DNA of 64,000 nt from Burkholderia cepacia (GCF_001718835.1 NZ_CP013444.1:1736001-1800000); one strand, 5' to 3'. Positions 43,651 to 52,594 are shown, counted from the first letter of the stretch. Program-made: numbers and translations. Notes: generated by a model from the letters alone, not told the origin.

Positions 43651-44586
43651 ATGACCGCGCTTTCCCCGATTCCCGTTTTCGATGCGGCCGACACGGCCGC
43701 GCTGCTCGACTACCCGGCGCTGCTCGCCACGCTCAGGCAGGCCGTCGCCGACTACGCGGCGGGCGAGATCGTCAGCCCCGAGCGCCTGGTCGTGCCGCTG
43801 CAGGCCGGCGGCGTGATGCTGTCGATGCCGTCGAGCGCGCGTGACCTCGCGACCCACAAGCTCGTGAACGTGTGTCCGGGCAACGGCGCGCGCGGGCTGC
43901 CGACGATCCTCGGCCAGGTGACCGCGTACGACGCGACCACCGGCGAGATGCGCTTCGCGCTCGACGGCCCGACGGTCACCGGACGCCGCACGGCGGCCAT
44001 CACCGCGCTCGGCATCCAGGCGCTGCACGGCGCCGCGCCGCGCGACATCCTGTTGATCGGCACCGGCAAGCAGGCGGCGAATCACGCGGAAGCGCTCGCG
44101 GCGATCTTTCCCGGTGCGCGCCTCTTCGTGCGTGGCACAAGCGCCGCAAGCGCCGCCGCGTTCTGCGACGCCCAGCGCGTCCATGCGCCGCAGCTCGCAC
44201 CGCTCGAAGGCGACGACATTCCGGGCACCGTTGACGTCGTCGTGACGCTGACGACGAGCCGCACGCCCGTCTACCGCGAAGCCGCGCGCGAAGGCCGGCT
44301 CGTGGTCGGCGTCGGCGCGTTCACCGCGGACGCCGCGGAAATCGACGCGAACACCGTGCGCGCCAGCCGGCTGGTCGTCGACGATCCGGCCGGCGCGCGC
44401 CACGAAGCCGGCGACCTGATCGTCGCGCAGGTCGACTGGCAGCACGTCGCGTCGCTCGCCGACGTGCTGGCCGGCGCATTCGACCGCACCGGGCCGCTGC
44501 TGTTCAAGAGCGTCGGCTGTGCGGCGTGGGATCTGGCCGCGTGCCGCACCGCGCGCGATGCGCTGGACGCGCGCCGGGCCGGCTGA
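43651..44586 (+). CDS. lhpI: Delta1-pyrroline-2-carboxylate reductase (ornithine cyclodeaminase/mu-crystallin family)
   Basis: 311 residues. Reduces delta1-pyrroline-2-carboxylate to L-proline with NAD(P)H, completing trans-3-hydroxy-L-proline catabolism. The family core appears as SPERLVVPLQAGGVMLSMPS, HKLVNVCPGNGARGLPTILG and GPTVTGRRTAAITALG, and the Rossmann motif as LLIGTGKQAANHAEAL. It diverges from the GntR gene. The dehydratase at 40322-41329 makes its substrate. True ornithine cyclodeaminases have different residues in the VxxH block, so the reductase call is likely but not certain. Confidence 0.85.
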   Translation: MTALSPIPVFDAADTAALLDYPALLATLRQAVADYAAGEIVSPERLVVPLQAGGVMLSMPSSARDLATHKLVNVCPGNGARGLPTILGQVTAYDATTGEMRFALDGPTVTGRRTAAITALGIQALHGAAPRDILLIGTGKQAANHAEALAAIFPGARLFVRGTSAASAAAFCDAQRVHAPQLAPLEGDDIPGTVDVVVTLTTSRTPVYREAAREGRLVVGVGAFTADAAEIDANTVRASRLVVDDPAGARHEAGDLIVAQVDWQHVASLADVLAGAFDRTGPLLFKSVGCAAWDLAACRTARDALDARRAG

Positions 44587-44740
44587 TCCGGCCGGTGCGG
44601 CACGGGTTTCGGCCCCACTGCGTTTCGGCCCCATCGCCGCGGCGCATGTAGGAAAAACCCTACAACGCGTCGCAGCGGCCTACACCAACTTCCAATTCGG
44701 CCGATTTCCTTTTTGGCGTCGCAACCGGATACTGGCTTTC

Positions 44741-45148
44741 ATGAATGCCAGCCTGTCATCCGTTGCGCTCCGGGTGTTTCTCGTCGATCACGCCGTCGCC
44801 GTCCGGCAGCGGATCGCGCTGCTCGTCGGCGCGATCCGCGGTGTCGCCGTCGTGGGCGAGGCGGAAGACGGCCAGGACGCGTGGACGCATATCCGCAGCA
44901 GCCAGGCGGATGTCGTGATCGTCGACCTGCGGCTGGCGGACGGCAGCGGCCTCGACCTGATCGGGACGCTGTCGAAGGCCGCGCCGCGCATCGTCACGAT
45001 CGTGCTGACGAATCACTCGGCGCCGGCATTCAGAGAGGCATGCGCGTCGGCCGGAGCCGACTACTTCTTCGACAAGACCGTCGAATTCGACGCCGCATGC
45101 CGCGTCATCGAATCCCTGGTGCGCTCGCGTCGCGCGCACCGCACCTGA
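44741..45148 (+). CDS. Stand-alone receiver-domain response regulator
   Basis: 135 residues, only a CheY-like receiver. Phospho-acceptor Asp62 (VIVDLRLADGSG) and Lys of FFDKTVEF are present; the first acidic position reads LVDH, with Asp16 followed by His17 where a second acidic residue is usual. No output domain. It ends 17 bases before the FNR gene, so the two are probably co-transcribed. The upstream region holds tgtagg-N6-cctaca (44647-44664), a possible operator. Confidence 0.85.
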   Translation: MNASLSSVALRVFLVDHAVAVRQRIALLVGAIRGVAVVGEAEDGQDAWTHIRSSQADVVIVDLRLADGSGLDLIGTLSKAAPRIVTIVLTNHSAPAFREACASAGADYFFDKTVEFDAACRVIESLVRSRRAHRT

Positions 45149-45165
45149 AAGTGCCGGAGTGCATC

Positions 45166-45945
45166 ATGTCATCAGCATCCGTCAGCGCTGCTGCCGTGCC
45201 CGTCGCGCGGCGGCTTGCGACGCCGCTTCACGCGATTGCCCGGGCCGACGCCGCCAAACATCCCGCCGCGCGCTGCTCGGCGTGCGCGATGCGCTCGATG
45301 TGCCTGCCGCCGCAACTGACGGCCGCCGAATACGGCCGCCTCGACGCGATCATCTGCACGACCCGGCAGGTGCGCCAGGGCGACGCGCTGTTCCGCACCG
45401 ACGATCCGTTCCAGAGCATCTACGCGGTGCGCGCGGGTTCGTTCAAGACGGTGATGATGCATCGCGACGGCCGCGAGCACGTGACGGGCTTCCAGATTGC
45501 CGGTGAAACGCTCGGGATGGACGGCATCGGCGGCGGCCAGCACTGTTGCGACGCGATCGCGCTCGAAGACAGCGTCGTGTGCATCATCCCGTTCGGCGCG
45601 CTCGAAGCGGCGTGCCGCGAGATCAAGCCGATGCAGCACTTCCTCTACCAGATGCTGAGCAGCGAGATCGTCCGCGAATCGAGCCAGATGCTGCTGCTCG
45701 GCACGATGTCGGCCGAACAGCGCGTCGCGCAATTTCTGCTGAACCTGTCGTCGCGCTTCGAGGCGCGCGGCTATTCGGCGACGGAATTCAACCTGCGGAT
45801 GACGCGCGAGGAAATCGGCTGCTATCTCGGGATGAAGCTCGAAACCGTCAGCCGGATGTTCTCGCGGTTCCAGCGCGAAGCGCTGGTCGAAACGCGCGGC
45901 AAGCGCGTGCGCATCATCGACTCGCAAGCGCTCGCCCGGGTCTGA
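45166..45945 (+). CDS. FNR-type oxygen-sensing regulator (Crp/Fnr family)
   Basis: 259 residues. All four ligands of the oxygen-labile 4Fe-4S cluster are visible: Cys37, Cys40 and Cys46 in CSACAMRSMC and Cys139 in EDSVVCIIPF. The C-terminal helix-turn-helix reads MTREEIGCYLGMKLETVSRM, with E-x-x-S-R for TTGAT recognition. It should activate genes under low oxygen. Two class II FNR-type promoters in this window (19367-19407, 47179-47219) and a further box (31078-31091) are candidate targets, though Burkholderia genomes carry several FNR paralogues. Confidence 0.93.
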   Translation: MSSASVSAAAVPVARRLATPLHAIARADAAKHPAARCSACAMRSMCLPPQLTAAEYGRLDAIICTTRQVRQGDALFRTDDPFQSIYAVRAGSFKTVMMHRDGREHVTGFQIAGETLGMDGIGGGQHCCDAIALEDSVVCIIPFGALEAACREIKPMQHFLYQMLSSEIVRESSQMLLLGTMSAEQRVAQFLLNLSSRFEARGYSATEFNLRMTREEIGCYLGMKLETVSRMFSRFQREALVETRGKRVRIIDSQALARV

Positions 45946-46045
45946 GCGGCCGGCAAGCCGCGCGACTCGCCGCACGCACCCGTCGACACGAACCGGCGCG
46001 CGCGGGTCGCGCCCGTTGTTGCGCCCGTCGTGCCGCCCTTCGCGC

Positions 46046-46396
46046 TCAACGCAGCGCATGCGAACCCTGTCCGGCCGTGCCCGGCGTTCCCGTCCCCTGC
46101 CCGACCCACGCCATCAGCGTCCGCTCGGCTGCCGCGAACGCGCGGCGCACCGCTTCGTGCGGGTCTTCGCCGACGCAATGCGGAATCGGCCTCAGCTCGT
46201 TGTTGCGGGTGATCAGGTCGAGCCGCACGTCGTACGCGCGCTGGCCGGCGCCCGACGCGCGCGACTCGATCGCCAGGTGGCAGCCGCTGATCAATGTGCG
46301 GAACCGTTCGAGGCGCACCAGTTGCTCGCCGGCTTCCGCCTCCAGTGCGGCCGAACCGGCGAATCCGAAGTAGGCGATCTGCATGCCCACGCCCAT
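46046..46396 (-). CDS. HPF/RaiA-family ribosome-associated protein
   Basis: 116 residues. The pattern LERFRTLISGCHLAIESRAS, YDVRLDLITRNNEL and DPHEAVRRAFAAAERTLMAW fits ribosome hibernation factors that stabilise 70S or 100S ribosomes in starvation or anoxia. Lacks the C-terminal extension of long HPF. AGGAGA precedes the ATG at 46396. It lies downstream of, and on the same strand as, the FNR-promoter operon, about 190 bases after the 80-residue gene, so co-expression is plausible. Confidence 0.8.
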   Translation of the reverse strand: MGVGMQIAYFGFAGSAALEAEAGEQLVRLERFRTLISGCHLAIESRASGAGQRAYDVRLDLITRNNELRPIPHCVGEDPHEAVRRAFAAAERTLMAWVGQGTGTPGTAGQGSHALR

Positions 46397-46588
46397 GTCG
46401 TGTCTCCTGACGGGGCCGCCCTCGTGCCGATCGCCTGATATGCGCCGCCCGCGTGGCCGCGAGACGGCGAAGATTCATCTGTAGTGACTGCCTGCGCTGT
46501 CCGTCCTTGCCGGCCGCAGTCTGGCCGGCAGCGTGCGCGGCCCCGCCGCGCGTTGCCCGCACGCCCCCGCGTGCGGCTCCCCTTTCTC

Positions 46589-46831
46589 TTATACGTTGAA
46601 GGTCTGCGACGCCTTCATCTCGATCCACGTCATGCCCGCCCGCAGCCCTTCGATCATCGCCTCCCGCTCGGTCGGATACGCATGGCTGTGCTCGAACGCA
46701 TGGTGAAACCGGGCGGGGCCGACGCCGTGCTCGACCTGCACGCGGCAGCGGAACCCGCCGCCGGCGGCGTCCGGCCGCGTCTCGACCTCGACCGACCAGT
46801 CGTCCTCGCGGATATTGCCCGACAGTGTCAT
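46589..46831 (-). CDS. Small conserved hypothetical protein
   Basis: 80 residues. A small all-beta-plus-helix protein (WSVEVETRPDAAGGGFRCRV, then YPTEREAMIEGLRAGMTWIE) of a Burkholderia family I cannot name functionally. GGGAGG precedes the ATG. It follows the DUF1488 gene by 27 bases and so belongs to the FNR-promoter operon. Confidence 0.75.
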   Translation of the reverse strand: MTLSGNIREDDWSVEVETRPDAAGGGFRCRVQVEHGVGPARFHHAFEHSHAYPTEREAMIEGLRAGMTWIEMKASQTFNV

Positions 46832-46858
46832 GTCCCCTCCCGAGACCGTTACGCAGCG

Positions 46859-47155
46859 TCAGCCGCCGAATCGGAAGTGACCGCTGTGCAGCAGCACCGG
46901 CCGGCCGCCGATTTCCTCGAGCATGCGGCGTGCCATCGCCTCGATCGCCGGCCGGTGCGCGTCGAATGCGGCCAGCAGGTCGCGTTCGAGCAGCGACGGC
47001 GCGCCGAAATGATCTTCCAGCGCCTCGGCCGTGATCGCACATTGCACACAGCTGTCATCGACGATCGCCGAAAACGCCACGACCAGGTCGCGTGCGCAAT
47101 ATTCGGGCGGTTCCGGCGGGAAATCGATCTGCATCGGCATTGGCTTGTCCGTCAT
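46859..47155 (-). CDS. DUF1488 family protein
   Basis: 98 residues. Core: YCARDLVVAFSAIVDDSCVQ, CAITAEALEDHFG and LEEIGGRPVLLHSGHFRF. The DUF1488 family has no established activity and is common in stress-induced operons of Burkholderia. ATG 47155 lies about 15 bases after the predicted transcription start of the FNR-type promoter. Confidence 0.85.
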   Translation of the reverse strand: MTDKPMPMQIDFPPEPPEYCARDLVVAFSAIVDDSCVQCAITAEALEDHFGAPSLLERDLLAAFDAHRPAIEAMARRMLEEIGGRPVLLHSGHFRFGG

Positions 47156-47178
47156 TGCTGCGACATGTCCATGACGTG

Positions 47179-47219
47179 AGCATAGAGGCGCACGCGCCCG
47201 CACGCTTGACCCACGTCAA
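47179..47219 (-). promoter_or_regulatory. FNR-type class II promoter of the DUF1488 operon
   Basis: TTGAC-CCAC-GTCAA (47206-47219) is a perfect FNR/DNR-type palindrome. On the minus strand TATGCT at 47184-47179 is the -10, so the box centre falls near -41. The -10 hexamer and the 28.5-base offset from box centre are the same as at 19367-19407. Confidence 0.75.
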
Positions 47220-47373
47220 GCGAGTCCCCCGAGGCACTGCTCGACGCCGTGGGCTCGGCGTGGTCAAAGGAGGCAGGACCCGACACGCTCGGCCGGGCCG
47301 AGCTGCCGCCGTGGGCGGCACCTGATGCGCCTGATGTGGCGGTGAGCTGAATCGCGGTGACAGTCCGCGCCGC

Positions 47374-47772
47374 TCAGGATGCGTCGGGCTCGATCGTCGC
47401 GCCACGTTCCGCGAGCAGCTCGCGCAGCACGCTGCGGTGGCAACGGCGTTCGTCGTCGCAATAGCAGCCGATCGAGAACGCGGTGGTCGCCGACAGGGCA
47501 GCCAGCAGGTCGAGCACCTTCGGCGCATCGCCATGCGCCATCTCCGCGCGGAACTTGCGGGCGAAGGCCCGCCAATCGGCGTCGGTCCCGGCGGCCTGCG
47601 CCTGCGCGACGAGTTCCGCGCTCGGCGACAACGTCGGCAGCCATACATCATAGTAGTTGCGCGACGCGAATTCCGCCTTCGGCACGCCGCGCGGCGGCCG
47701 CCGCACCGTGCCGATCCGCAGGCCCTCGCCGGCCGCGCGCGGCGACCCCAGCTGTACGATCCGGATGCTCAT
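47374..47772 (-). CDS. DUF488 family protein
   Basis: 132 residues. Family blocks: GTVRRPPRGVPKAEFASRNY, VWLPTLSPSAEL and the Cys-rich FSIGCYCDDERRCHRSVL, which is the diagnostic region of DUF488 (YeaO-like). Function unknown; the cysteines may bind metal. AAGGAG lies upstream of the ATG at 47772 with a somewhat long spacer. Confidence 0.88.
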   Translation of the reverse strand: MSIRIVQLGSPRAAGEGLRIGTVRRPPRGVPKAEFASRNYYDVWLPTLSPSAELVAQAQAAGTDADWRAFARKFRAEMAHGDAPKVLDLLAALSATTAFSIGCYCDDERRCHRSVLRELLAERGATIEPDAS

Positions 47773-48013
47773 GCGTGCATTGCTCCTTCGGTTCGATGAT
47801 TTCGACGCGCACATCGTACCGCCGTGTGCGTGGTGGTGACAGATGTGCGACGTGGGATCGCGCGTCGCGGAAACAGGTCAGTCGTGGTTTATTGGGGCGC
47901 GGGGCGGATCGGCGGCGTTCGGCCACGATTGGTCAGTCGCACGGACGCTTCGAATCGTCGAAAATTCGAGTTCCAGAAGCCGATCAGCGCGATTCTCGGC
48001 TCGCAGCCCAACA

Positions 48014-48400
48014 TCAAAAGCTCGCCGCTGGCCGCCAGTGAACGAATGGCGGATACGGCGCACCGCTGAGGAAGGCGAGAAATACTTCCACAACCTGGTC
48101 GGCTATGAACCATTCATCCGAGCGCATCGGAATGTTGCCCGCTCGGAAGACCAGGATCGTGCCATCCGGGCGCGCCGGAGAAAGTTTGTCGTGAAACGCT
48201 CTCCAACGTTGTGCGCCGAACTCGAAGCGCTCAATCATGCAGCTGGCGCCACCGCCGGCTACCTGCACATAGTTGCCCGCACCGTTAGTCAACGACGCAT
48301 AAGACGACTTGCCGTAGCTTCGTAGGGATTTGAGCCCACGAGCAATCTGTATGGGAGTCGGCGCAATGAATGCCGCTTTGCCCTCGATGTCGAATTTCAT
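48014..48400 (-). CDS. Hypothetical protein of lower GC content
   Basis: 128 residues, not recognised. Starts MKFDIEGKAAFIAPTPIQIA and contains SLRSYGKSSYASLTNGAGNY, GASCMIERFEFG and SDEWFIADQVVEVFLAFL. No signal peptide. Codon use is less GC-biased than its neighbours, which hints at transfer. The size and pattern resemble immunity proteins of toxin systems, but no toxin gene is adjacent. The ribosome site is weak. Confidence 0.6.
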   Translation of the reverse strand: MKFDIEGKAAFIAPTPIQIARGLKSLRSYGKSSYASLTNGAGNYVQVAGGGASCMIERFEFGAQRWRAFHDKLSPARPDGTILVFRAGNIPMRSDEWFIADQVVEVFLAFLSGAPYPPFVHWRPAASF

Positions 48401-48521
48401 TGGCTGAATTTATCTCGATTCCTCTCGACCAGATGTGAATCCTGCCAGCGCCGAAACCCGCTGCTATCGGCAAACTTGACGGACCGCTCCGGGTAGGCAA
48501 GCGCCCCCCACAGAGAACCAC

Positions 48522-48561
48522 GAAAAAAACCGGCTGCCCCCTCAACAGGAACAGCCGGTTT
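48522..48561 (-). terminator. Rho-independent terminator of the tyrB operon
   Basis: Arms aaaccggctg (48527-48536) and cagccggttt (48552-48561); on the minus strand the stem is followed by TTTTTTT. Lies 24 bases after the aminotransferase stop. Confidence 0.85.
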
Positions 48562-48584
48562 CGCACCTGCAAGCGCTAACGTCC

Positions 48585-49787
48585 TCAAACGCTGCTCTTC
48601 AGCACCTTGCCGATCGCATCGGCGACGATCGCGACGTTCGAATCGTTCAGGCCCGCGACGCACATCCGGCCCGAACGCAGGATGTACACGCCGTGCACCT
48701 CGCGCAGCGCATCGACCTGCGATTCGGTCAGGCCCGTGTACGTGAACATCCCGCGCTGCTTCACGTAGCGCGTCAGTGCCTCGCCGCTCACGTGGTCGCG
48801 CAGGCCGTCATGGATCGACTGGCGCATCCGCGCGATGCGGCGGCACATCGCCGCCAGTTCCTCTTCCCACTGCTTGCGCAGCGCCGGCGTGGTGAGCACC
48901 GTCGACACGATCTTCGCGCCGTGGATCGGCGGGTTGCTGTAGTTCGAGCGCACGGCGCCGGCCAGCTGGCCGAGCACGCGGTCGGCCGCGGCGGCATCCT
49001 CGCAGACGACGCTCAGGCCGCCCACGCGCTCGCCGTACAGCGAGAAGTTCTTCGAGAACGAGTTCGCGACCAGCGCCGGCACGCCGCGGCGGGCCAGTTC
49101 GCGCACCGCGAACGCGTCCGCGTCGAGGCCCGCGCCGAAGCCCTGGTAGGCCATGTCGACGAACGGCAGCAGCCCGCGCGCCTCGATCACGTCGATCAGC
49201 TTCTCCCACTGGCCTTCGTCGAGGTCGACACCGGTCGGGTTATGGCAGCACGCGTGCAGCAGCACGATGCTGCGCGCCGGCAGCGCGTCGATCGCCGCGA
49301 GCATCGCGTCGAACTTCAGGCCACCCGTCGCCTCGTCGTAGTACGGATACGTGTTCACCGTGAAGCCGGCGCGCTCGAAGATGAAGCGGTGGTTTTCCCA
49401 GCTCGGATCGCTGAGCCACACCTGCGCATCCGGGAAGTAGCGCTTCAGGAAATCGGCGCCCACCTTCAGCGCGCCGGAGCCGCCGAGCGTCTGCAGCGTC
49501 GCGATGCGGCCGGCCGCGCGGGCCGGGTGATCGGCGCCGAACACGAGCGCCTGCACGGCGTCGCGATACGCGGCGAGGCCGACCATCGGCAGGTACGGCT
49601 TCGCGCCGAGGTCGCGCTGCAGCGCGGTTTCGGCTTCGCGCACGGCGCCCATCACCGGAATCCGGCCTTCGGCGTCGAAGTAGATGCCGATGCTCAGGTT
49701 GACCTTCTGGTCGCGCGGATCTTTCTGGAAGTTCTCGTTGAGCGTCAGGATCGGGTCGCCCGGGTACGCGTCGATGTGTTCGAACAT
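48585..49787 (-). CDS. tyrB: Aromatic/aspartate aminotransferase (TyrB/AspC type)
   Basis: 400 residues, fold type I PLP enzyme that transaminates Tyr, Phe or Asp with 2-oxoglutarate. Landmarks: MFEHIDAYPGDPILTLNENF, YLPMVGLAAYRDAV, LLHACCHNPTGVDLDEGQW, and the PLP lysine in NSFSKNFSLYGERVGGL. The ending LNDSNVAIVADAIGKVL is typical. The gene follows the permease by 45 bases, and together with the divergent Lrp regulator this looks like an uptake-and-transamination unit for aromatic amino acids. Confidence 0.93.
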   Translation of the reverse strand: MFEHIDAYPGDPILTLNENFQKDPRDQKVNLSIGIYFDAEGRIPVMGAVREAETALQRDLGAKPYLPMVGLAAYRDAVQALVFGADHPARAAGRIATLQTLGGSGALKVGADFLKRYFPDAQVWLSDPSWENHRFIFERAGFTVNTYPYYDEATGGLKFDAMLAAIDALPARSIVLLHACCHNPTGVDLDEGQWEKLIDVIEARGLLPFVDMAYQGFGAGLDADAFAVRELARRGVPALVANSFSKNFSLYGERVGGLSVVCEDAAAADRVLGQLAGAVRSNYSNPPIHGAKIVSTVLTTPALRKQWEEELAAMCRRIARMRQSIHDGLRDHVSGEALTRYVKQRGMFTYTGLTESQVDALREVHGVYILRSGRMCVAGLNDSNVAIVADAIGKVLKSSV

Positions 49788-49832
49788 GGCTTGAGTCTGT
49801 CTCGTTTGGAAGAATGATCGGGCCGGCCTGCG

Positions 49833-51218
49833 TCAGCGTGCGGATGCGCCGTCGTGCACCGCATAGCCTGCATTCTTCTGACGGAAGCGATACCCGACCG
49901 CGAGCACCGCGAGCCATACCGGGATCAGGTACACCGACAGGCGGAGATCCGGCGTCAGGTACATCACGACGAGAATGCCGGCCATGAATGCCAGGCACAG
50001 GTAATTCGTGAAAGGATAGCCCAGACTGCGGAAGGAAGTCTCCTCCCGGGCCGCACGCTTCGCCTGGCGGAACTTCAGGTGGATCAGCGTGATCATCGCC
50101 CAGTTGATGATCAGCGCCGACACGACGAGGCCCATCAGCACCTCGAACGCCTTGCCCGGCATGAAGTAGTTGACCAGCACGCACACGCCGGTCGCGAGCG
50201 CCGACGCACCGAGCGCGGCGAGCGGAATGCCGCGCCTGTTCACCGAGCACAGCACCTTAGGCGCATTGCCCTGCTGCGCGAGGCCGAACAGCATCCGGCT
50301 GTTGCTGTACACGCCGCTGTTGTAGACCGACAGCGCGGCCGTCAGCACGACAACGTTCAGCACGTTGGCCACCACGTTGCTGCTCAGCGCGTGGAAGATC
50401 AGCACGAACGGGCTGCCGCCGGTGACGACCTTTTCCCACGGATACAGCGACAGCAGCACGGCGAGCGCGCCGATGTAGAAAATCAGGATCCGGTAGATCA
50501 CCTGGTTGGTCGCGCGCGGAATGCTGCGCTTCGGATCGTCGGCCTCGGCCGCGGTGATGCCGATCAGCTCCAGCCCGCCGAACGAGAACATGATCGCGGC
50601 CATCGACATCACGAGCCCCGACACGCCGTTCGGGAAGAAGCCGCCGTGCTGCCACAGGTTCCGGACGCTCGCCTCCGGCCCCGCATGGCCGCTCGCGAGC
50701 AGCCAGCCGCCGAAGCCGATCATCCCGACGATCGCGGCAACCTTGACGATCGAGAACCAGAATTCCGTCTCGCCGTACGACTTCACGCTCGCCAGGTTGA
50801 GCAGGTTGATCGCGACGAAGAACACCAGCGCCGACACCCAGGTCGGCACGCCGGGCCACCAGTACTGCACGTAGATCCCGACGGCCGACAGCTCGGCCAT
50901 GCTGACGAGGATGTACAGCACCCAGTAGTTCCAGCCCGACAGGAAGCCGGTGAAGTGGCCGACGTACTTGTTGGCGAAGTAGCTGAACGAGCCGGCGACG
51001 GGCTCGTCGACGACCATCTCGCCGAGCTGTCGCATGATGAAGAACGCGACGATGCCGGCTACCGCGTAACCGAGCAGCACGGACGGGCCCGCCATCTTGA
51101 TCGTCTGCGCGATGCCGAGGAACAGCCCCGTGCCGAGCGCGCCGCCGAGCGCAATCAGCTGGATGTGCCGGTTCTTCAGCCCGCGCTTCAGGCCGTCGCT
51201 CTCGTTTCCAGAAACCAT
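49833..51218 (-). CDS. Amino-acid permease (APC superfamily, AroP/GabP-like)
   Basis: 461 residues with 12 predicted membrane helices. MVSGNESDGLKRGLKNRHIQ is followed by helix 1 (LIALGGALGTGLFLGIAQTI) and the family loop GITAAEADDPKRSIPRATNQ. Probably imports an aromatic or branched amino acid for the aminotransferase encoded downstream. The ATG at 51218 follows an AGAAG-like ribosome site. Divergent from the Lrp gene with a 326-base gap. Confidence 0.92.
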   Translation of the reverse strand: MVSGNESDGLKRGLKNRHIQLIALGGALGTGLFLGIAQTIKMAGPSVLLGYAVAGIVAFFIMRQLGEMVVDEPVAGSFSYFANKYVGHFTGFLSGWNYWVLYILVSMAELSAVGIYVQYWWPGVPTWVSALVFFVAINLLNLASVKSYGETEFWFSIVKVAAIVGMIGFGGWLLASGHAGPEASVRNLWQHGGFFPNGVSGLVMSMAAIMFSFGGLELIGITAAEADDPKRSIPRATNQVIYRILIFYIGALAVLLSLYPWEKVVTGGSPFVLIFHALSSNVVANVLNVVVLTAALSVYNSGVYSNSRMLFGLAQQGNAPKVLCSVNRRGIPLAALGASALATGVCVLVNYFMPGKAFEVLMGLVVSALIINWAMITLIHLKFRQAKRAAREETSFRSLGYPFTNYLCLAFMAGILVVMYLTPDLRLSVYLIPVWLAVLAVGYRFRQKNAGYAVHDGASAR

Positions 51219-51544
51219 GTCTTCTCCACTTTGTCCGCCTCCGCCTGAAGCGGGGTGCGGGGTGCGGCGCGCCTCGGTGTGCCGGGCGCTGTTTTGCTGT
51301 GCCGGGGCCGTTCGTGGAGCCGCCGGGTTGGGGACTGCAATCTTCGCGTGGCGGCGCCCGATTCGCGTCGGCGTGCCCGCCAGACCGGCCGCCGACCGTC
51401 GCCGCGCCCGCCTTGCTGCGTTCGCACACGAAAATCCGGCGTCAGTTTAGCGTCGCGACGGCGAAATCGGGTTTCGTAACCCGTTCATGCAAACCCTACA
51501 TTATGAGATAAGATTGCACCCAGGAGACGGATGAGGAAATAAAA
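51219..51544. other. Divergent regulatory region between permease and Lrp genes
   Basis: No gene supported. AT-rich patch at 51478-51545 (ACATTATGAGATAAGATTG) is the likely Lrp promoter. No sharp palindrome was seen, as is usual for Lrp-type sites. Confidence 0.4.
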
Positions 51545-52018
51545 ATGCATGAACCGGTTCTGGATCGCCTCGATCGCCACTTGCTCGCGATCCTGCAGGA
51601 GAACGGCCGCGCGTCGAACCTCGACCTGGCGAAGGCGGTCGGCCTGTCGCCCGCGCAGACACTACGCCGCCACCGGCGGCTGGAGGAAATCGGCGCGATC
51701 CGCCGCTACGAAACCCGGCTGTGCCCCGACACGCTCGGGTTTGGCGTCACCGCCTTCGTGCACGTGACGATGGAGCGCGGGCATATCCGCGACCTGTCGA
51801 AGTTCCAGAAACTGGTGTCGGATCTCGCGCAGATCCAGGAGTGTTTTTCGGTAACGGGCGATATCGACTACGTGCTGAAGGTCGTCGCGCGCGACCTGAA
51901 GGGGCTGTCCACGTTCCTGCTCGAGACGCTGATGCGCATTCCCGGCGTGAGCGGCGTGCATTCGAGCGTGTGCCTCGACGAGATCAAGTGCACGAGCGCG
52001 ATGCCGGTCGAAGATTGA
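51545..52018 (+). CDS. Lrp/AsnC-family regulator
   Basis: 157 residues. AsnC-type helix-turn-helix (LDRLDRHLLAILQENGRASN, LAKAVGLSPAQTLRRHRRL) and a RAM effector domain with VTGDIDYVLKVVARDLKGLS and PGVSGVHSSVCLDEIK. Such regulators sense amino acids. It probably controls the divergent permease-tyrB operon. Confidence 0.92.
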   Translation: MHEPVLDRLDRHLLAILQENGRASNLDLAKAVGLSPAQTLRRHRRLEEIGAIRRYETRLCPDTLGFGVTAFVHVTMERGHIRDLSKFQKLVSDLAQIQECFSVTGDIDYVLKVVARDLKGLSTFLLETLMRIPGVSGVHSSVCLDEIKCTSAMPVED

Positions 52019-52042
52019 CGCGCGTTCGCGCGTAGCGGTCCG

Positions 52043-52594
52043 TCACTCGCAGGCGGGTGCGGGCGCAATCGGAACCGGCGTCGCGGTGACACGCCCGTTG
52101 TCCACGCGCAATTCGCGCAGCGTCAGATGATTTGGTGCGCTTCCGGCCGAGCCCCGCACTTCATAGTCATGTCCGGCGGCCGGAACGAACGTGCCGGATA
52201 CCGGCGCCTCCGTCACGCGAACCACCTTGCCGTTCCGAAAGTCCTGGTAGTTTGACTCCGACGTGATCGTGACCGGCTTCCCGGCCGGCACGACGTACTC
52301 GTGGAAATACTTCGCCGCATCGTCCGGCACCGGCATCCCGACCGTCTTGTTGACGAGCGCCGACAGGCCCGGTTTCGTCGCAACGATCGTATCCGGGTAG
52401 CCGGTCAGCACCGATTCCGGCGGCCGGCACGCACGGTTGAAATGGAAATACACGACCGGCCCCCAGTAGGCGCGAATCCGCGCGTCCTTCGCCGCGTCAT
52501 AAGCGCCCGGCGTGCCGCCCTGCGCCGCGCACCCCGCCAGTGCCAGCATCCCAAGCGCCTGCATCGTGCGCTCGGCCATCGTCTTCGTCGTCAT
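52043..52594 (-). CDS. Lipoprotein of unknown function
   Basis: 183 residues. A lipobox at LALAGC (about residue 17-22) directs lipidation; the rest (YWGPVVYFHFNRACRPPES, VPAGKPVTITSESNYQDFRN) is a compact exported domain I do not recognise. The N-terminus may begin at the internal Met of MAERTMQALGML, which would shorten the signal peptide to normal length. Converges with the Lrp gene, 24 bases apart. Confidence 0.75.
   Translation of the reverse strand: MTTKTMAERTMQALGMLALAGCAAQGGTPGAYDAAKDARIRAYWGPVVYFHFNRACRPPESVLTGYPDTIVATKPGLSALVNKTVGMPVPDDAAKYFHEYVVPAGKPVTITSESNYQDFRNGKVVRVTEAPVSGTFVPAAGHDYEVRGSAGSAPNHLTLRELRVDNGRVTATPVPIAPAPACE

Noticed and set aside
47878..48069. Short plus-strand frames between the DUF488 and 48014 genes
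   Set aside because: No ribosome sites, and they overlap the better supported minus-strand gene.
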